Of a DNA stretch of 64,000 nt, positions 55,227 to 64,000 are shown piece by piece. The DNA lies in contig NZ_LGSZ01000022.1 in the NCBI RefSeq assembly GCF_001298265.1, forward strand, positions 62,001 through 126,000, given 5' to 3'. Made by a program: the position numbers and the translations under genes. The notes below the pieces were generated by a model that saw nothing but the letters and a program-made list of their open reading frames with translations, did not search any database and was not told the DNA's origin. The stretch's first letter is position 1; each line of letters opens with the position of its first letter. The stretch comes from Allobosea vaviloviae. GTDB taxonomy: Bacteria; Pseudomonadota; Alphaproteobacteria; Rhizobiales; Beijerinckiaceae.

Positions 55227-58200
55227 ATGGATCATTCGCTCGAGAGGATCGAGAAGGCTTTGCTGGACCAGGACGCGAACAGGCAGGACGCCGCCACGGC
55301 ATCGCTCGCGACGCCGGCGGAAGCGACCTGCGATGTCGCGGAGGTCAAGCGGCGCGCAAAGGCGGGTCTCGTCACGATTGTCGTCGCGGTCGTCGTCGCC
55401 ATCGTGACGCTGGCGGGCGCGGCTGCAACGCTGCTGATCACCGGCCTCGTCCCGCTCTCGGGACTGGAGGGGCGGATCGCAGGAGCGATCGAGGAGCGTC
55501 TTGGGCCGGATTGGACGGTCGAGGCCGCAGCCGCCGAACTCGGCCGGATCGATGGGCATTCGCAATTGCGCGTCCGGCAGGTCTCGTTTCGCCACAAGAG
55601 CGGTGCCGCCATCCGGGCGCCGGAAGCGATTCTCGGCTATGAGCCGATGGCGCTGCTGCGCGGCAGCATCCGGCTGACCTCGGTCGATCTGCGCGGCGTC
55701 AATGTCCGCCTTGGCGTGAACAAGGACGGCGCCTTGATCGTCAACGCCGATTCGGCCCCGGCGGAACGATCGCCGCCAGCGACGCTGCCCGACGTGGAGC
55801 AGTGGGATGCTTTCACCGGCATCATGGCGGCGGTCTCGACGCTGGCGAAAGGGGACGGACTGCTCGGCGCGCTGGAGACCGCCGGCATGAACGGCGCCCG
55901 TCTTTCGCTGGTCGATCCGTCCGGCCGGCAGAGGGCGGGTTTCGAGGATGTCGAGATCCGGCTGACGCGCACCGGCGAACGCGGCACCCGGTTGACCCTC
56001 AAGGGTCGCAGCGGCCAGCGCTGGAAAGAGCTCGCCATCGACCTGTCGGCCGAGGCCGACGGCACCCAGCGCGCCGACATCGATATCGTTCGTTTCGAGC
56101 CGGCGGAGGTCGTGGCGCTCGCCCTCGGCTCCGGAGGCCTCTCCATCGATGGCCTGCCGGTGCACGGCAAGGCCAGTCTCAGGCAGGCGCCCGACGGCAG
56201 CAGGTCGTTCTCGGCCCGGATCGACGTGCTTCCGGGAACCATTCGTTTCCCGGAAGGCCCGATCCCCCCGCTGGTCGTGGACGGAGCCCATCTCGAGATC
56301 GCCAGCAGCGGCGACCTCTCGACCATCGACGTAAAATCGCTGGAGTTCAATGCCGCAGCGACGCAGCTGAAGGCAGCCGGCACACTGCGCGCAGATGGCG
56401 GCGCCTGGCGCACCAGCCTCGAGGCGAGGGGCCAGATCTCGGGCGTCGATGCCGATCCTCCGGTCGCGATCGATGCGGCCAAGCTCGACCTGCGCTTCGA
56501 CCCACGCATCAACGAGGCGCTGATCGAGTCGATGTCCGTGCAGGGGCCGGCGATCCGGGCACAGGGCAGCGGGCTGGTCCAGCAGGTCGGCACCTCGCCA
56601 TTGCAGCGCTTCTCGATCACGGCGACGGATTCCGACCCGCGCGCCGCGCTGGCGCTCTGGCCCCGATGGACCTCGCCGGACGTACACCGGACGCTCTCGC
56701 GCCAGTTCCTCAGCGGCCGGCTGTCCTCCTTGCGCGTAGATATGGATCTGCCGGCGGAAGATCATGCCCGGCTGCTGCAGGGGGCGGGCATTCCCGACGC
56801 AGCCCTTTCCGTCGTGGTCGATGCCTCGCAGATCCGCTTCCTTCCGGCGCCTGGACTGCCGCCCCTGGTCGACGCCAGCGTCTCCGGAAAGGCGAGCGGG
56901 CGCACGGTTCAGCTCGCCATCACGAAGGCCACGGCCGATCTCGGCGGCGGACGCCAGCTCCAGCTCAGCGAGGGCATGTTCGAGATCCCCGAGACCTGGA
57001 TGCCGCGCGCCCAGGCCCGCACGAGCTTCCGCACCACCGGTTCGATGGAGGCGCTGGCGGCCCTGTTCGCTTTCCCGGCGCTGAAGGAATTCTCGCCCGG
57101 CGCGATCGATCCGGCGAGCCTGCGCGGCACCAGCGACCTCAAGAGCGTGGTGACGCTGGCACTGGTCGACGATCCGCGCCCCGGCGAGATCGTCGTCACC
57201 AGCGCCGGCACCTTGTCCGGCGTCGCCTCCGACACGCTTCTGGGTACCGAGAAGCTCGATGGCGGCAATCTCACGGTCAATGTCGATCGCACCGGCCTTG
57301 CGCTGCGCGGCGAGGCCCGCGTCGGTGGCGACCGCGCCCAGGTCGAGATCAAGCAGGATCCGCGCGGCAAGGGCGAGGCGACCCTGTCGCTGACGCTCGA
57401 CAACGCGGCGCGGCAGAAACGTGGCCTCGGCCCTGAGGCCGGTATCAACGGCCCGGTCCAGGTCAAGGTCGCCAAGGCGCTTGGCAAAGGCATCGACTCG
57501 CCGCCGCGGGTCGAGGTCGATTTGGCCAAGGCGTCGCTCGACGGGGCGATCCCCGGGTTGAGCAAGCCGGTGGGGCGGGCAGCCAAAGCGACGTTCAACT
57601 ACATCGCCGATTCCGACGGGCCCGATCTCGCCGATTTCACGTTCGATTCCAACCCGGTCCTGATCCGCGGCAAGATTGAGCTCAACCGCCAGAACGCCTT
57701 CGAAAGCGCCAGCCTGTCGCAGCTCAGACTCTCTGCCGGCGATAATCTCAAGGTCGAGGCCAAGCGCGACGGCAATCTGACGAAGCTCACCATCCGCGGC
57801 GCTGTCGCCGATGTGCGGCCCTTCATTCGCGATCTCCAGACCGCATCGGGACCGACCGCCGCACGCGGCGACAAGGCTGCACGCGGCAGTGACCTCGACG
57901 TCGATCTCGATGTGCCGATCCTGACGGGCTTCAACAACGAGGCGATCACCAATGCCACGCTCAAGCTCTCGAAGCGTGGCGGAGATTTGCGAGCCATCGC
58001 CTTCCAGGGCCGCATCGGACGTTCTGACGTCACCGTGAAGCAGACCTCGCGACAGGGCGAGGCCGCGGGCGGCATGCTGGTCCAGTCGGAGAATGGCGGC
58101 GCGCTGCTGCGCTTCGTCGATCTCTACCGCAGGGCCCATGGCGGCGATCTGGTCTTGACCATCGGCCCGGGCGATACCCGCCAGAGTGGCGAATTGCTGT

Positions 58201-58721
58201 TCCGCAACTTCGTGGTGCGCGACGAACCGGCACTGCGGCGCGTCGTCGGCGAGCAATCGGTCCAGGCGCTCTCGGGGGACCGGGCCGGAAGCGCGCCGCC
58301 TGTGCAGATCGACGTCAATGAAGTGACCTTCATCAAGCTCCGGGCGGAATTCACGCGCTCGGCCAGCCGCCTCGACGTCTCCGACATGGTGATCTGGGGC
58401 CAGCAGGTCGGATTCACCCTTCAGGGCAACGTCGATTACGGCCGCGACCGCGTCGATATCGGCGGCACCTTCGTGCCGGGCTATGCCTTCAACAACGCCT
58501 TCGCCCAGGTGCCGGTCGTGGGGGCGCTCCTGGGCGGCGGCAGCCAGTATGGCGGGCTGTTTGCCGTCAATTTCCGGATTTCCGGCGCGGCCAGCGCGCC
58601 GACGATGTCGATCAACCCGCTGTCGGCGATCGCGCCCGGCATCCTGCGCCGGTTCGTCGATCCCCTGGGGGGCGCCCCGGCGCAGAAGCCGGTGCAGCCC
58701 GGGCAGGTGTTGCCGCGCTGA
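55227..58721 (+). CDS. AsmA/YhdP-like giant membrane-anchored protein (DUF3971)
   Basis: A protein of about 1164 residues with one N-terminal membrane helix (LVTIVVAVVVAIVTLAGAAA region), then long beta-rich AsmA-like repeats ending in the C-terminal region GNVDYGRDRVDIGGTFVPGYAFNNAFAQVPVVGALL and ISGAASAPTMSINPLSAIAPG typical of DUF3971/AsmA_2. YhdP, TamB and AsmA are bridge-like lipid-transfer proteins between membranes. Start is uncertain: ATG 55191, 55197, 55227 or as far as 55098 are in frame; none has a good RBS. It converges on tyrS. Confidence 0.85.
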   Translation: MDHSLERIEKALLDQDANRQDAATASLATPAEATCDVAEVKRRAKAGLVTIVVAVVVAIVTLAGAAATLLITGLVPLSGLEGRIAGAIEERLGPDWTVEAAAAELGRIDGHSQLRVRQVSFRHKSGAAIRAPEAILGYEPMALLRGSIRLTSVDLRGVNVRLGVNKDGALIVNADSAPAERSPPATLPDVEQWDAFTGIMAAVSTLAKGDGLLGALETAGMNGARLSLVDPSGRQRAGFEDVEIRLTRTGERGTRLTLKGRSGQRWKELAIDLSAEADGTQRADIDIVRFEPAEVVALALGSGGLSIDGLPVHGKASLRQAPDGSRSFSARIDVLPGTIRFPEGPIPPLVVDGAHLEIASSGDLSTIDVKSLEFNAAATQLKAAGTLRADGGAWRTSLEARGQISGVDADPPVAIDAAKLDLRFDPRINEALIESMSVQGPAIRAQGSGLVQQVGTSPLQRFSITATDSDPRAALALWPRWTSPDVHRTLSRQFLSGRLSSLRVDMDLPAEDHARLLQGAGIPDAALSVVVDASQIRFLPAPGLPPLVDASVSGKASGRTVQLAITKATADLGGGRQLQLSEGMFEIPETWMPRAQARTSFRTTGSMEALAALFAFPALKEFSPGAIDPASLRGTSDLKSVVTLALVDDPRPGEIVVTSAGTLSGVASDTLLGTEKLDGGNLTVNVDRTGLALRGEARVGGDRAQVEIKQDPRGKGEATLSLTLDNAARQKRGLGPEAGINGPVQVKVAKALGKGIDSPPRVEVDLAKASLDGAIPGLSKPVGRAAKATFNYIADSDGPDLADFTFDSNPVLIRGKIELNRQNAFESASLSQLRLSAGDNLKVEAKRDGNLTKLTIRGAVADVRPFIRDLQTASGPTAARGDKAARGSDLDVDLDVPILTGFNNEAITNATLKLSKRGGDLRAIAFQGRIGRSDVTVKQTSRQGEAAGGMLVQSENGGALLRFVDLYRRAHGGDLVLTIGPGDTRQSGELLFRNFVVRDEPALRRVVGEQSVQALSGDRAGSAPPVQIDVNEVTFIKLRAEFTRSASRLDVSDMVIWGQQVGFTLQGNVDYGRDRVDIGGTFVPGYAFNNAFAQVPVVGALLGGGSQYGGLFAVNFRISGAASAPTMSINPLSAIAPGILRRFVDPLGGAPAQKPVQPGQVLPR

Positions 58722-58743
58722 CAGGCCCGCCCGGCTGAGCCGA

Positions 58744-59997
58744 CTATTCCGGCCGCAGCAGGACGTGCTTCTTCTTGCCGAAGGAGAGCTTGATCACGCC
58801 ATCGGCGCTCAGCTCCGCCAGGCCGAGCGTTGCGCGCTCGTCGGCGACCACCGCGTCGTTCACGCGCAGGCCGCCGGCCTTCACCTGCCGGCGGGCCTCG
58901 CCGGTCGAGGGCACGAGCCCGGCCTTCACGAAGGCGTTCAGCACGCCCATGCCCGGGTCCAGCTCGCCGCGCGGGATCGTCACGCTCGGCAGATCGCTCG
59001 CCGTCTCGCCCTGCTCGAAGGTCTTGCGGGCGGTCTCGGCCGCTGCCTCGGCCGCCTCGCGGCCATGGACGATGGCGGTGATCTCGGTCGCCAGGATCTT
59101 CTTGGCCTCGTTGATCTCCGAGCCGCCGAGTGCGGCCAGCTTCGCGATCTCGTCCAGCGGCAGGCGCGTGAACACCTTGAGGAAGCGGCCGACATCGGCA
59201 TCCTCGGTGTTGCGGAAATACTGCCAGAAATCATAGGGGCTGAAGACGTCGGCGTTCAGCCAGACCGCGCCATTGGCGGTCTTGCCCATCTTGGCGCCCG
59301 AAGCTGTCGTCAAAAGCGGTGTCGTCACGCAATAGAGCTGCGGCCCGCCCATCCGGTGCGAGAGATCGACGCCGTTGATGATGTTGCCCCACTGGTCGGA
59401 GCCGCCCATCTGCAGCCGGCAGCCATGGCGCCGGTTGAGCTCGACGAAGTCGTAGCCTTGCATGATCATGTAGTTGAATTCGAGGAAGGACAACGACTGC
59501 TCGCGGTCGAGCCTGAGCTTCACCGAGTCGAAGGACAGCATCCGGTTGACCGAGAAATGCCGGCCGACCTCGCGCAGGAACTCGACATAGTTCAGCTTCA
59601 AAAGCCAGTCGGCATTGTTGGCCATCATCGCGTCGGTCGGCCCGTCGCCATAGCGCAGGATGCGGCCGAAGACGCGCTTGATGCTCTCGATATTGGTCGC
59701 GATCTCCTCGACCGTCAGCAGCTTGCGCTGGTCGTCGCGGAAGGAGGGGTCGCCCACCATCGAGGTGCCGCCGCCCATCAGCGTGATCGGCCGGTGCCCG
59801 GTCTCCTGGAACCAGTAGAGCATCGTCAACGAGATCAGGTTGCCGATATGGATCGATGTCGCCGTGGCGTCGTAGCCGACATAGGCCGTCTGGGTGCCCT
59901 GCAGGCACAGCGCATCGAGGCCCGCTGGGTCTGAGACCTGATGGATGAGGCCGCGCTCGTCGAGAACGCGCAGGAAATCGGACTTGTAGGTGGTCAT
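58744..59997 (-). CDS. tyrS: Tyrosyl-tRNA synthetase
   Basis: The 417-residue class I enzyme charges tRNA-Tyr. The HIGH equivalent is HIGN (in [13 protein letters not shown], about residue 46) and the KMSKS equivalent is KMGKT (in [11 protein letters not shown]). A C-terminal S4 domain ([23 protein letters not shown]) is present. It is followed by a palindromic repeat upstream at 60035. Confidence 0.97.
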   Translation of the reverse strand: MTTYKSDFLRVLDERGLIHQVSDPAGLDALCLQGTQTAYVGYDATATSIHIGNLISLTMLYWFQETGHRPITLMGGGTSMVGDPSFRDDQRKLLTVEEIATNIESIKRVFGRILRYGDGPTDAMMANNADWLLKLNYVEFLREVGRHFSVNRMLSFDSVKLRLDREQSLSFLEFNYMIMQGYDFVELNRRHGCRLQMGGSDQWGNIINGVDLSHRMGGPQLYCVTTPLLTTASGAKMGKTANGAVWLNADVFSPYDFWQYFRNTEDADVGRFLKVFTRLPLDEIAKLAALGGSEINEAKKILATEITAIVHGREAAEAAAETARKTFEQGETASDLPSVTIPRGELDPGMGVLNAFVKAGLVPSTGEARRQVKAGGLRVNDAVVADERATLGLAELSADGVIKLSFGKKKHVLLRPE

Positions 59998-60034
59998 GGC
60001 AATGCTCGGGTCATTCTGGGCTGGTCGGCCGTGC

Positions 60035-60140
60035 CGTCATTCCGGCCGTAGCGAAGCGGAGCGCCGGAATCCATCATAGAGAGCCGTGCCCTCCGATGGA
60101 TCCCGGATCAGCGCCGCTTCGCGGCTCGTCCGGAATGACG
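60035..60140. repeat. Imperfect palindromic repeat, CGTCATTCCGG family
   Basis: CGTCATTCCGGCCG...CCGGAATCCAT and ATGGATCCCGG...GTCCGGAATGACG form a long hairpin between tyrS and the alpha/beta hydrolase. Sister of 46131. Confidence 0.85.
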
Positions 60141-60156
60141 CGGTCGCGTCAGGGGG

Positions 60157-60828
60157 TCAGACCTGCTCCTGCTCGGATTTCAGGATCTCCGGACCGACCA
60201 TGCGGTCGAGATAGGCGCCGACCTGTTCCATCAGGACATCGACCTTGCCGTCGAAGAAGTGGTTGGCACCTTCCACGACCGTATGCTCGATCTGGATGCC
60301 CTTCTGCGTCTTCACCTTCTCGATGACGGCCATCACCTCCTTGACGGGGGCGACGCGATCCTCCGAGCCGTGCACGAACAGGCCCGAGGAGGGGCAGGGG
60401 GCCAGGAAGGAGAAATCGTAGCGGTTGGCCATCGCCGCGATCGACATGAAGCCCTCTATCTCGGGACGGCGCATCAGCAGCTGCATGCCGATCCAGGCGC
60501 CGAAGGAGACGCCGGTGATCCAGCAGCTCTTGGCCTCGGGGTTGAGCGCCTGCATCCAGTCGAGCGCGGCGGCGGCATCCGAAAGCTCGCCGGCGCCATG
60601 GTCGAAATGGCCCTGGCTGCGGCCGACGCCGCGGAAATTGAAGCGCAGCGCCGAGAAGCCCCGGTTCACGAAGGTGTAGAACAGGTTGTAGACGATCTGG
60701 TTGTTCATCGTCCCGCCGAACTGCGGGTGCGGGTGCAGGATGATCGCCAGCGGCGCGCCGCGCTTCTTGGCGGGCTGGTAGCGCCCCTCGATCCGACCGG
60801 CGGGTCCGTTGAAAATCACCTCTGGCAT
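60157..60828 (-). CDS. Alpha/beta hydrolase (COG2945-like)
   Basis: A 223-residue single-domain serine hydrolase. The oxyanion strand is LAIILHPHPQFGGTM, the nucleophile elbow GVSFGAW (Ser in the middle), then VHGSEDRVAP (acid) and GANHFFDG (His). Relatives are carboxylesterases of unknown substrate. It is commonly found divergent from the suf operon in this order, and is divergent from the cysteine desulfurase here. Confidence 0.9.
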   Translation of the reverse strand: MPEVIFNGPAGRIEGRYQPAKKRGAPLAIILHPHPQFGGTMNNQIVYNLFYTFVNRGFSALRFNFRGVGRSQGHFDHGAGELSDAAAALDWMQALNPEAKSCWITGVSFGAWIGMQLLMRRPEIEGFMSIAAMANRYDFSFLAPCPSSGLFVHGSEDRVAPVKEVMAVIEKVKTQKGIQIEHTVVEGANHFFDGKVDVLMEQVGAYLDRMVGPEILKSEQEQV

Positions 60829-60947
60829 CGTCTTGTCGCCTTTTTGTTGGGTCGAGGCCATCGGCGACTGCCAAAAGACGGCAGGATTGCCGCCCAATAG
60901 CCCAGTCGCCCTTGACGGCCCCGCCGCTCGCGCCCTACATCAAGCGC

Positions 60948-60962
60948 TTAGAATGGTTCTAA
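60948..60962. promoter_or_regulatory. Irr-box-like iron control element upstream of suf
   Basis: TTAGAA-TGG-TTCTAA is a perfect inverted repeat with a 3-base spacer and matches the core of the Irr (Fur-family) box of Hyphomicrobiales. It lies 173 bases before the cysteine desulfurase within the 307-base gap between it and the divergent hydrolase. suf operons are known targets of Irr/RirA in related bacteria. Otherwise no gene or hairpin was seen in this gap. Confidence 0.75.
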
Positions 60963-61135
60963 CGGCCGTGAACAAGTCGGGAACAGACGCGCAGATCGCC
61001 ATTTCGGCATTGCCGTCGCCCCCGGCCAGACCGGTTCGGACGGGCGGCTATAGCACGGTGCGGGGGTGCGAATTCAAGCATTTCGTGCCGGCCGCCCCGC
61101 ATGAGGCAAGAAGCCGTATTGGAGCATCCGCGATC

Positions 61136-62341
61136 GTGACCGCGCAGGCCCGTGCCTATCTCGACCACAACGCCACCACGCCGGTTCGTGCCGAGGTGGC
61201 GCAGGCGATGGCGCGCGCACTGATGATGCCCGGCAATCCCTCATCGGTGCATGCCGAGGGCAGGGCGGCTCGCGCCGCAGTCGAGCGGGCGCGCGAGCAG
61301 GTCGCAGGCCTGGTCGGCGCGAAGCCCTCCAACGTCGTCTTCACCAGCGGCGGCACCGAGGCCAACGCCACCGTGCTCTCGCCCGGCCTGATGAATTGCG
61401 ATGGCGGGCGCGACTGCGTGCGCGTGCCGGCCACGCTGCTGCTGCATGGCGCGACCGAGCACGCTTGCGTGAGCGACGGCCATCGCTTCCCCGCCGGCGC
61501 TGCCGAGACGATTCCCGTCGATTCGAACGGCCTTGCCGATCTCGCCTGGCTCGGCGCCCGGCTGGAGCGGCTCTCCGTCGAGCATCCGGGCGCTCGCGCG
61601 CTCGTCTCGCTGCATCTCGCCAACAACGAGACCGGCGTGATCCAGCCGATCGCCAAGGTCGCTGCGCTGGCGAGGCGCTTCGGCGCGCTCGTCCACAGCG
61701 ATGCCGTCCAGGCTGCCGGCAAGATCGCGATCGACTTTGGCGCGCTGGGCGCGGACGTCATCACTTTGTCCGCCCACAAGATCGGCGGCCCCAAGGGCAT
61801 CGGCGCGATCGTCTTCCGCACGGGAGCGTTGGAACTGGCCGACAAGCCGATGCGCGGCGGCGGGCAGGAGCGCGGCTGGCGCGCCGGCACGGAGAACCTT
61901 CCGGGCATCGTCGGCTTCGGCGCGGCCGCCGCGATCGCGCAGGCGGCGCTGGCGACCGAAGCGGAGCGGCTCGCCACCCTGCGCGACCGGCTCGAAGCGG
62001 GACTTCTCGCTTTGGCGCCGGACACGGCGATCTTCGGCCGTGGCGCGCCGCGCCTGCCCAATACCAGCAACTTCGCGACGCCGGGCCTCACGGCCGAGAC
62101 GACGCTGATCAAGCTCGATCTCGCCGGGGTTGCGCTGTCATCGGGGTCGGCCTGCTCCTCGGGCAAGGTCAAGCGCTCGCATGTGTTGGCCGCCATGGCT
62201 ATAGACCCTGCCATGAGCGCGGGGGCCTTGCGGGCCTCGCTCGGATGGACCACCTGCGAGGCCGACATCGACCTCTTTCTCGCCGCCTATGCGAAAGCGC
62301 TGGCTGCGACCTCTGATCGGAACGCCCGGGCTGCCGCCTGA
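61136..62341 (+). CDS. Cysteine desulfurase, NifS/IscS-like, first gene of suf operon
   Basis: A 401-residue PLP enzyme that strips sulfur from cysteine for Fe-S assembly. It has YLDHNATTP, FTSGGTEANATV (PLP phosphate), His in LLLHGATEHAC, the PLP lysine Lys215 in SAHKIGGPKG, and the catalytic Cys340 in SSGSACSSGK, the group I (IscS/NifS) loop. GTG at 61136 starts the conserved N-terminus with GGAG upstream. The usual second, SufS-type copy of suf operons would lie beyond the window. Confidence 0.93.
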   Translation: MTAQARAYLDHNATTPVRAEVAQAMARALMMPGNPSSVHAEGRAARAAVERAREQVAGLVGAKPSNVVFTSGGTEANATVLSPGLMNCDGGRDCVRVPATLLLHGATEHACVSDGHRFPAGAAETIPVDSNGLADLAWLGARLERLSVEHPGARALVSLHLANNETGVIQPIAKVAALARRFGALVHSDAVQAAGKIAIDFGALGADVITLSAHKIGGPKGIGAIVFRTGALELADKPMRGGGQERGWRAGTENLPGIVGFGAAAAIAQAALATEAERLATLRDRLEAGLLALAPDTAIFGRGAPRLPNTSNFATPGLTAETTLIKLDLAGVALSSGSACSSGKVKRSHVLAAMAIDPAMSAGALRASLGWTTCEADIDLFLAAYAKALAATSDRNARAAA

Positions 62342-62401
62342 CGCGTTGCGCACGACGAAGACCAAACCGGCGGGCCTTGAACCCGCGACAGGAGAATAGA
62401 C

Positions 62402-63871
<1,470 letters not shown>

Positions 63872-63886
63872 CGCCCGATCGTTTCC

Positions 63887-63960
63887 GAGATGCCCGGGTC
63901 AAGCCCGGGCATGACGCCGGGACCCAGTGCGTCATGGTCGGGCCTGACCCGACCATCTCC
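63887..63960. repeat. Palindromic repeat between sufB and sufC
   Basis: GAGATGCCCGGG-TCAAG-CCCGGGCATGACGC followed by GCGTCATGGTCGGG-CCT-GACCCGACCATCTC. Two nested hairpins inside the suf operon, related to 44316. Confidence 0.82.
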
Positions 63961-63981
63961 TGCAGAATGGAACTCTGACCA

Positions 63982-64000
63982 ATGCTCGAAATTCGCAACC
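63982..64000 (+). CDS. sufC: SufC ATPase, 5' end only
   Basis: ATG at 63982 begins MLEIRN, the usual start of SufC, the ABC-type ATPase of the SufBCD complex. The rest lies beyond the window. Confidence 0.8.

Noticed and set aside
54825-58256. A 1143-codon open frame opposite the AsmA-like gene
   Set aside because: Composition is typical of an antisense shadow and it runs into bcp in another frame.

Overview
The window is a gene-dense, GC-rich chromosomal segment of an alphaproteobacterium of the order Hyphomicrobiales (Rhizobiales). A Bosea-like member of the Boseaceae is my best guess. This rests on the gene neighbourhoods (pyrB-pyrC'-plsY-dprA, gatCA, tyrS/DUF3971/bcp, suf operon preceded by an Irr-type box), on protein resemblance, and on the many CGTCAT...ATGACG intergenic palindromes. 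No rRNA, tRNA, CRISPR array, prophage or insertion sequence was recognised.

Layout. 1-10.5 kb is core: a DUF2778 L,D-transpeptidase-like protein, topA, a serine hydrolase, pyrB with a dihydroorotase homologue lacking most metal ligands, a lipoprotein, plsY and dprA. 10.5-13.1 kb holds small hypothetical genes, an AEC-family transporter and ruvX. 13.1-19.8 kb is the most distinctive block. A GntR regulator and an orphan Bug-type (tripartite tricarboxylate transporter) binding protein are divergent from two UxaA-like subunits, a YeiH-type exporter, a D-2-hydroxyacid dehydrogenase and a malate/L-lactate-type dehydrogenase. This matches 3-sulfolactate degradation: SlcC oxidises (S)-sulfolactate to sulfopyruvate, ComC reduces it to (R)-sulfolactate, SuyAB splits that into pyruvate and sulfite, and the exporter removes the sulfonate sulfur. 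A parDE module and adenine deaminase follow.

22-29 kb contains a GIY-YIG protein, a UPF0173 hydrolase, metY with a structured leader, and a compact one-polypeptide restriction-modification enzyme (PD-(D/E)XK-like motif, N6-adenine methylase, type-ISP-like specificity region) with a 100-residue partner. 29-42 kb has an ECHDC3-like crotonase, a thioesterase, the rplM-rpsI operon, an SDR, gatC/gatA (gatB lies about 5.6 kb further on), a glycine-rich GRDP-like protein and a MexEF-like RND pump. 42-51 kb mixes acetyltransferases, glutathione transferases, ndk, a MipA-family porin-like protein, a stand-alone molybdopterin oxidoreductase and a YafY/WYL regulator divergent from a GST. 51-60 kb carries purMN, an M23 peptidase, bcp, an AsmA/YhdP-like giant and tyrS. 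The window ends in the suf Fe-S assembly operon (cysteine desulfurase, sufB, start of sufC) with an Irr-box-like TTAGAA-N3-TTCTAA upstream.

At least ten imperfect palindromic repeats of several families sit between genes, two of them inside operons (gatC/gatA and sufB/sufC). Calls come from reading translations and motifs by eye; no database search was possible.
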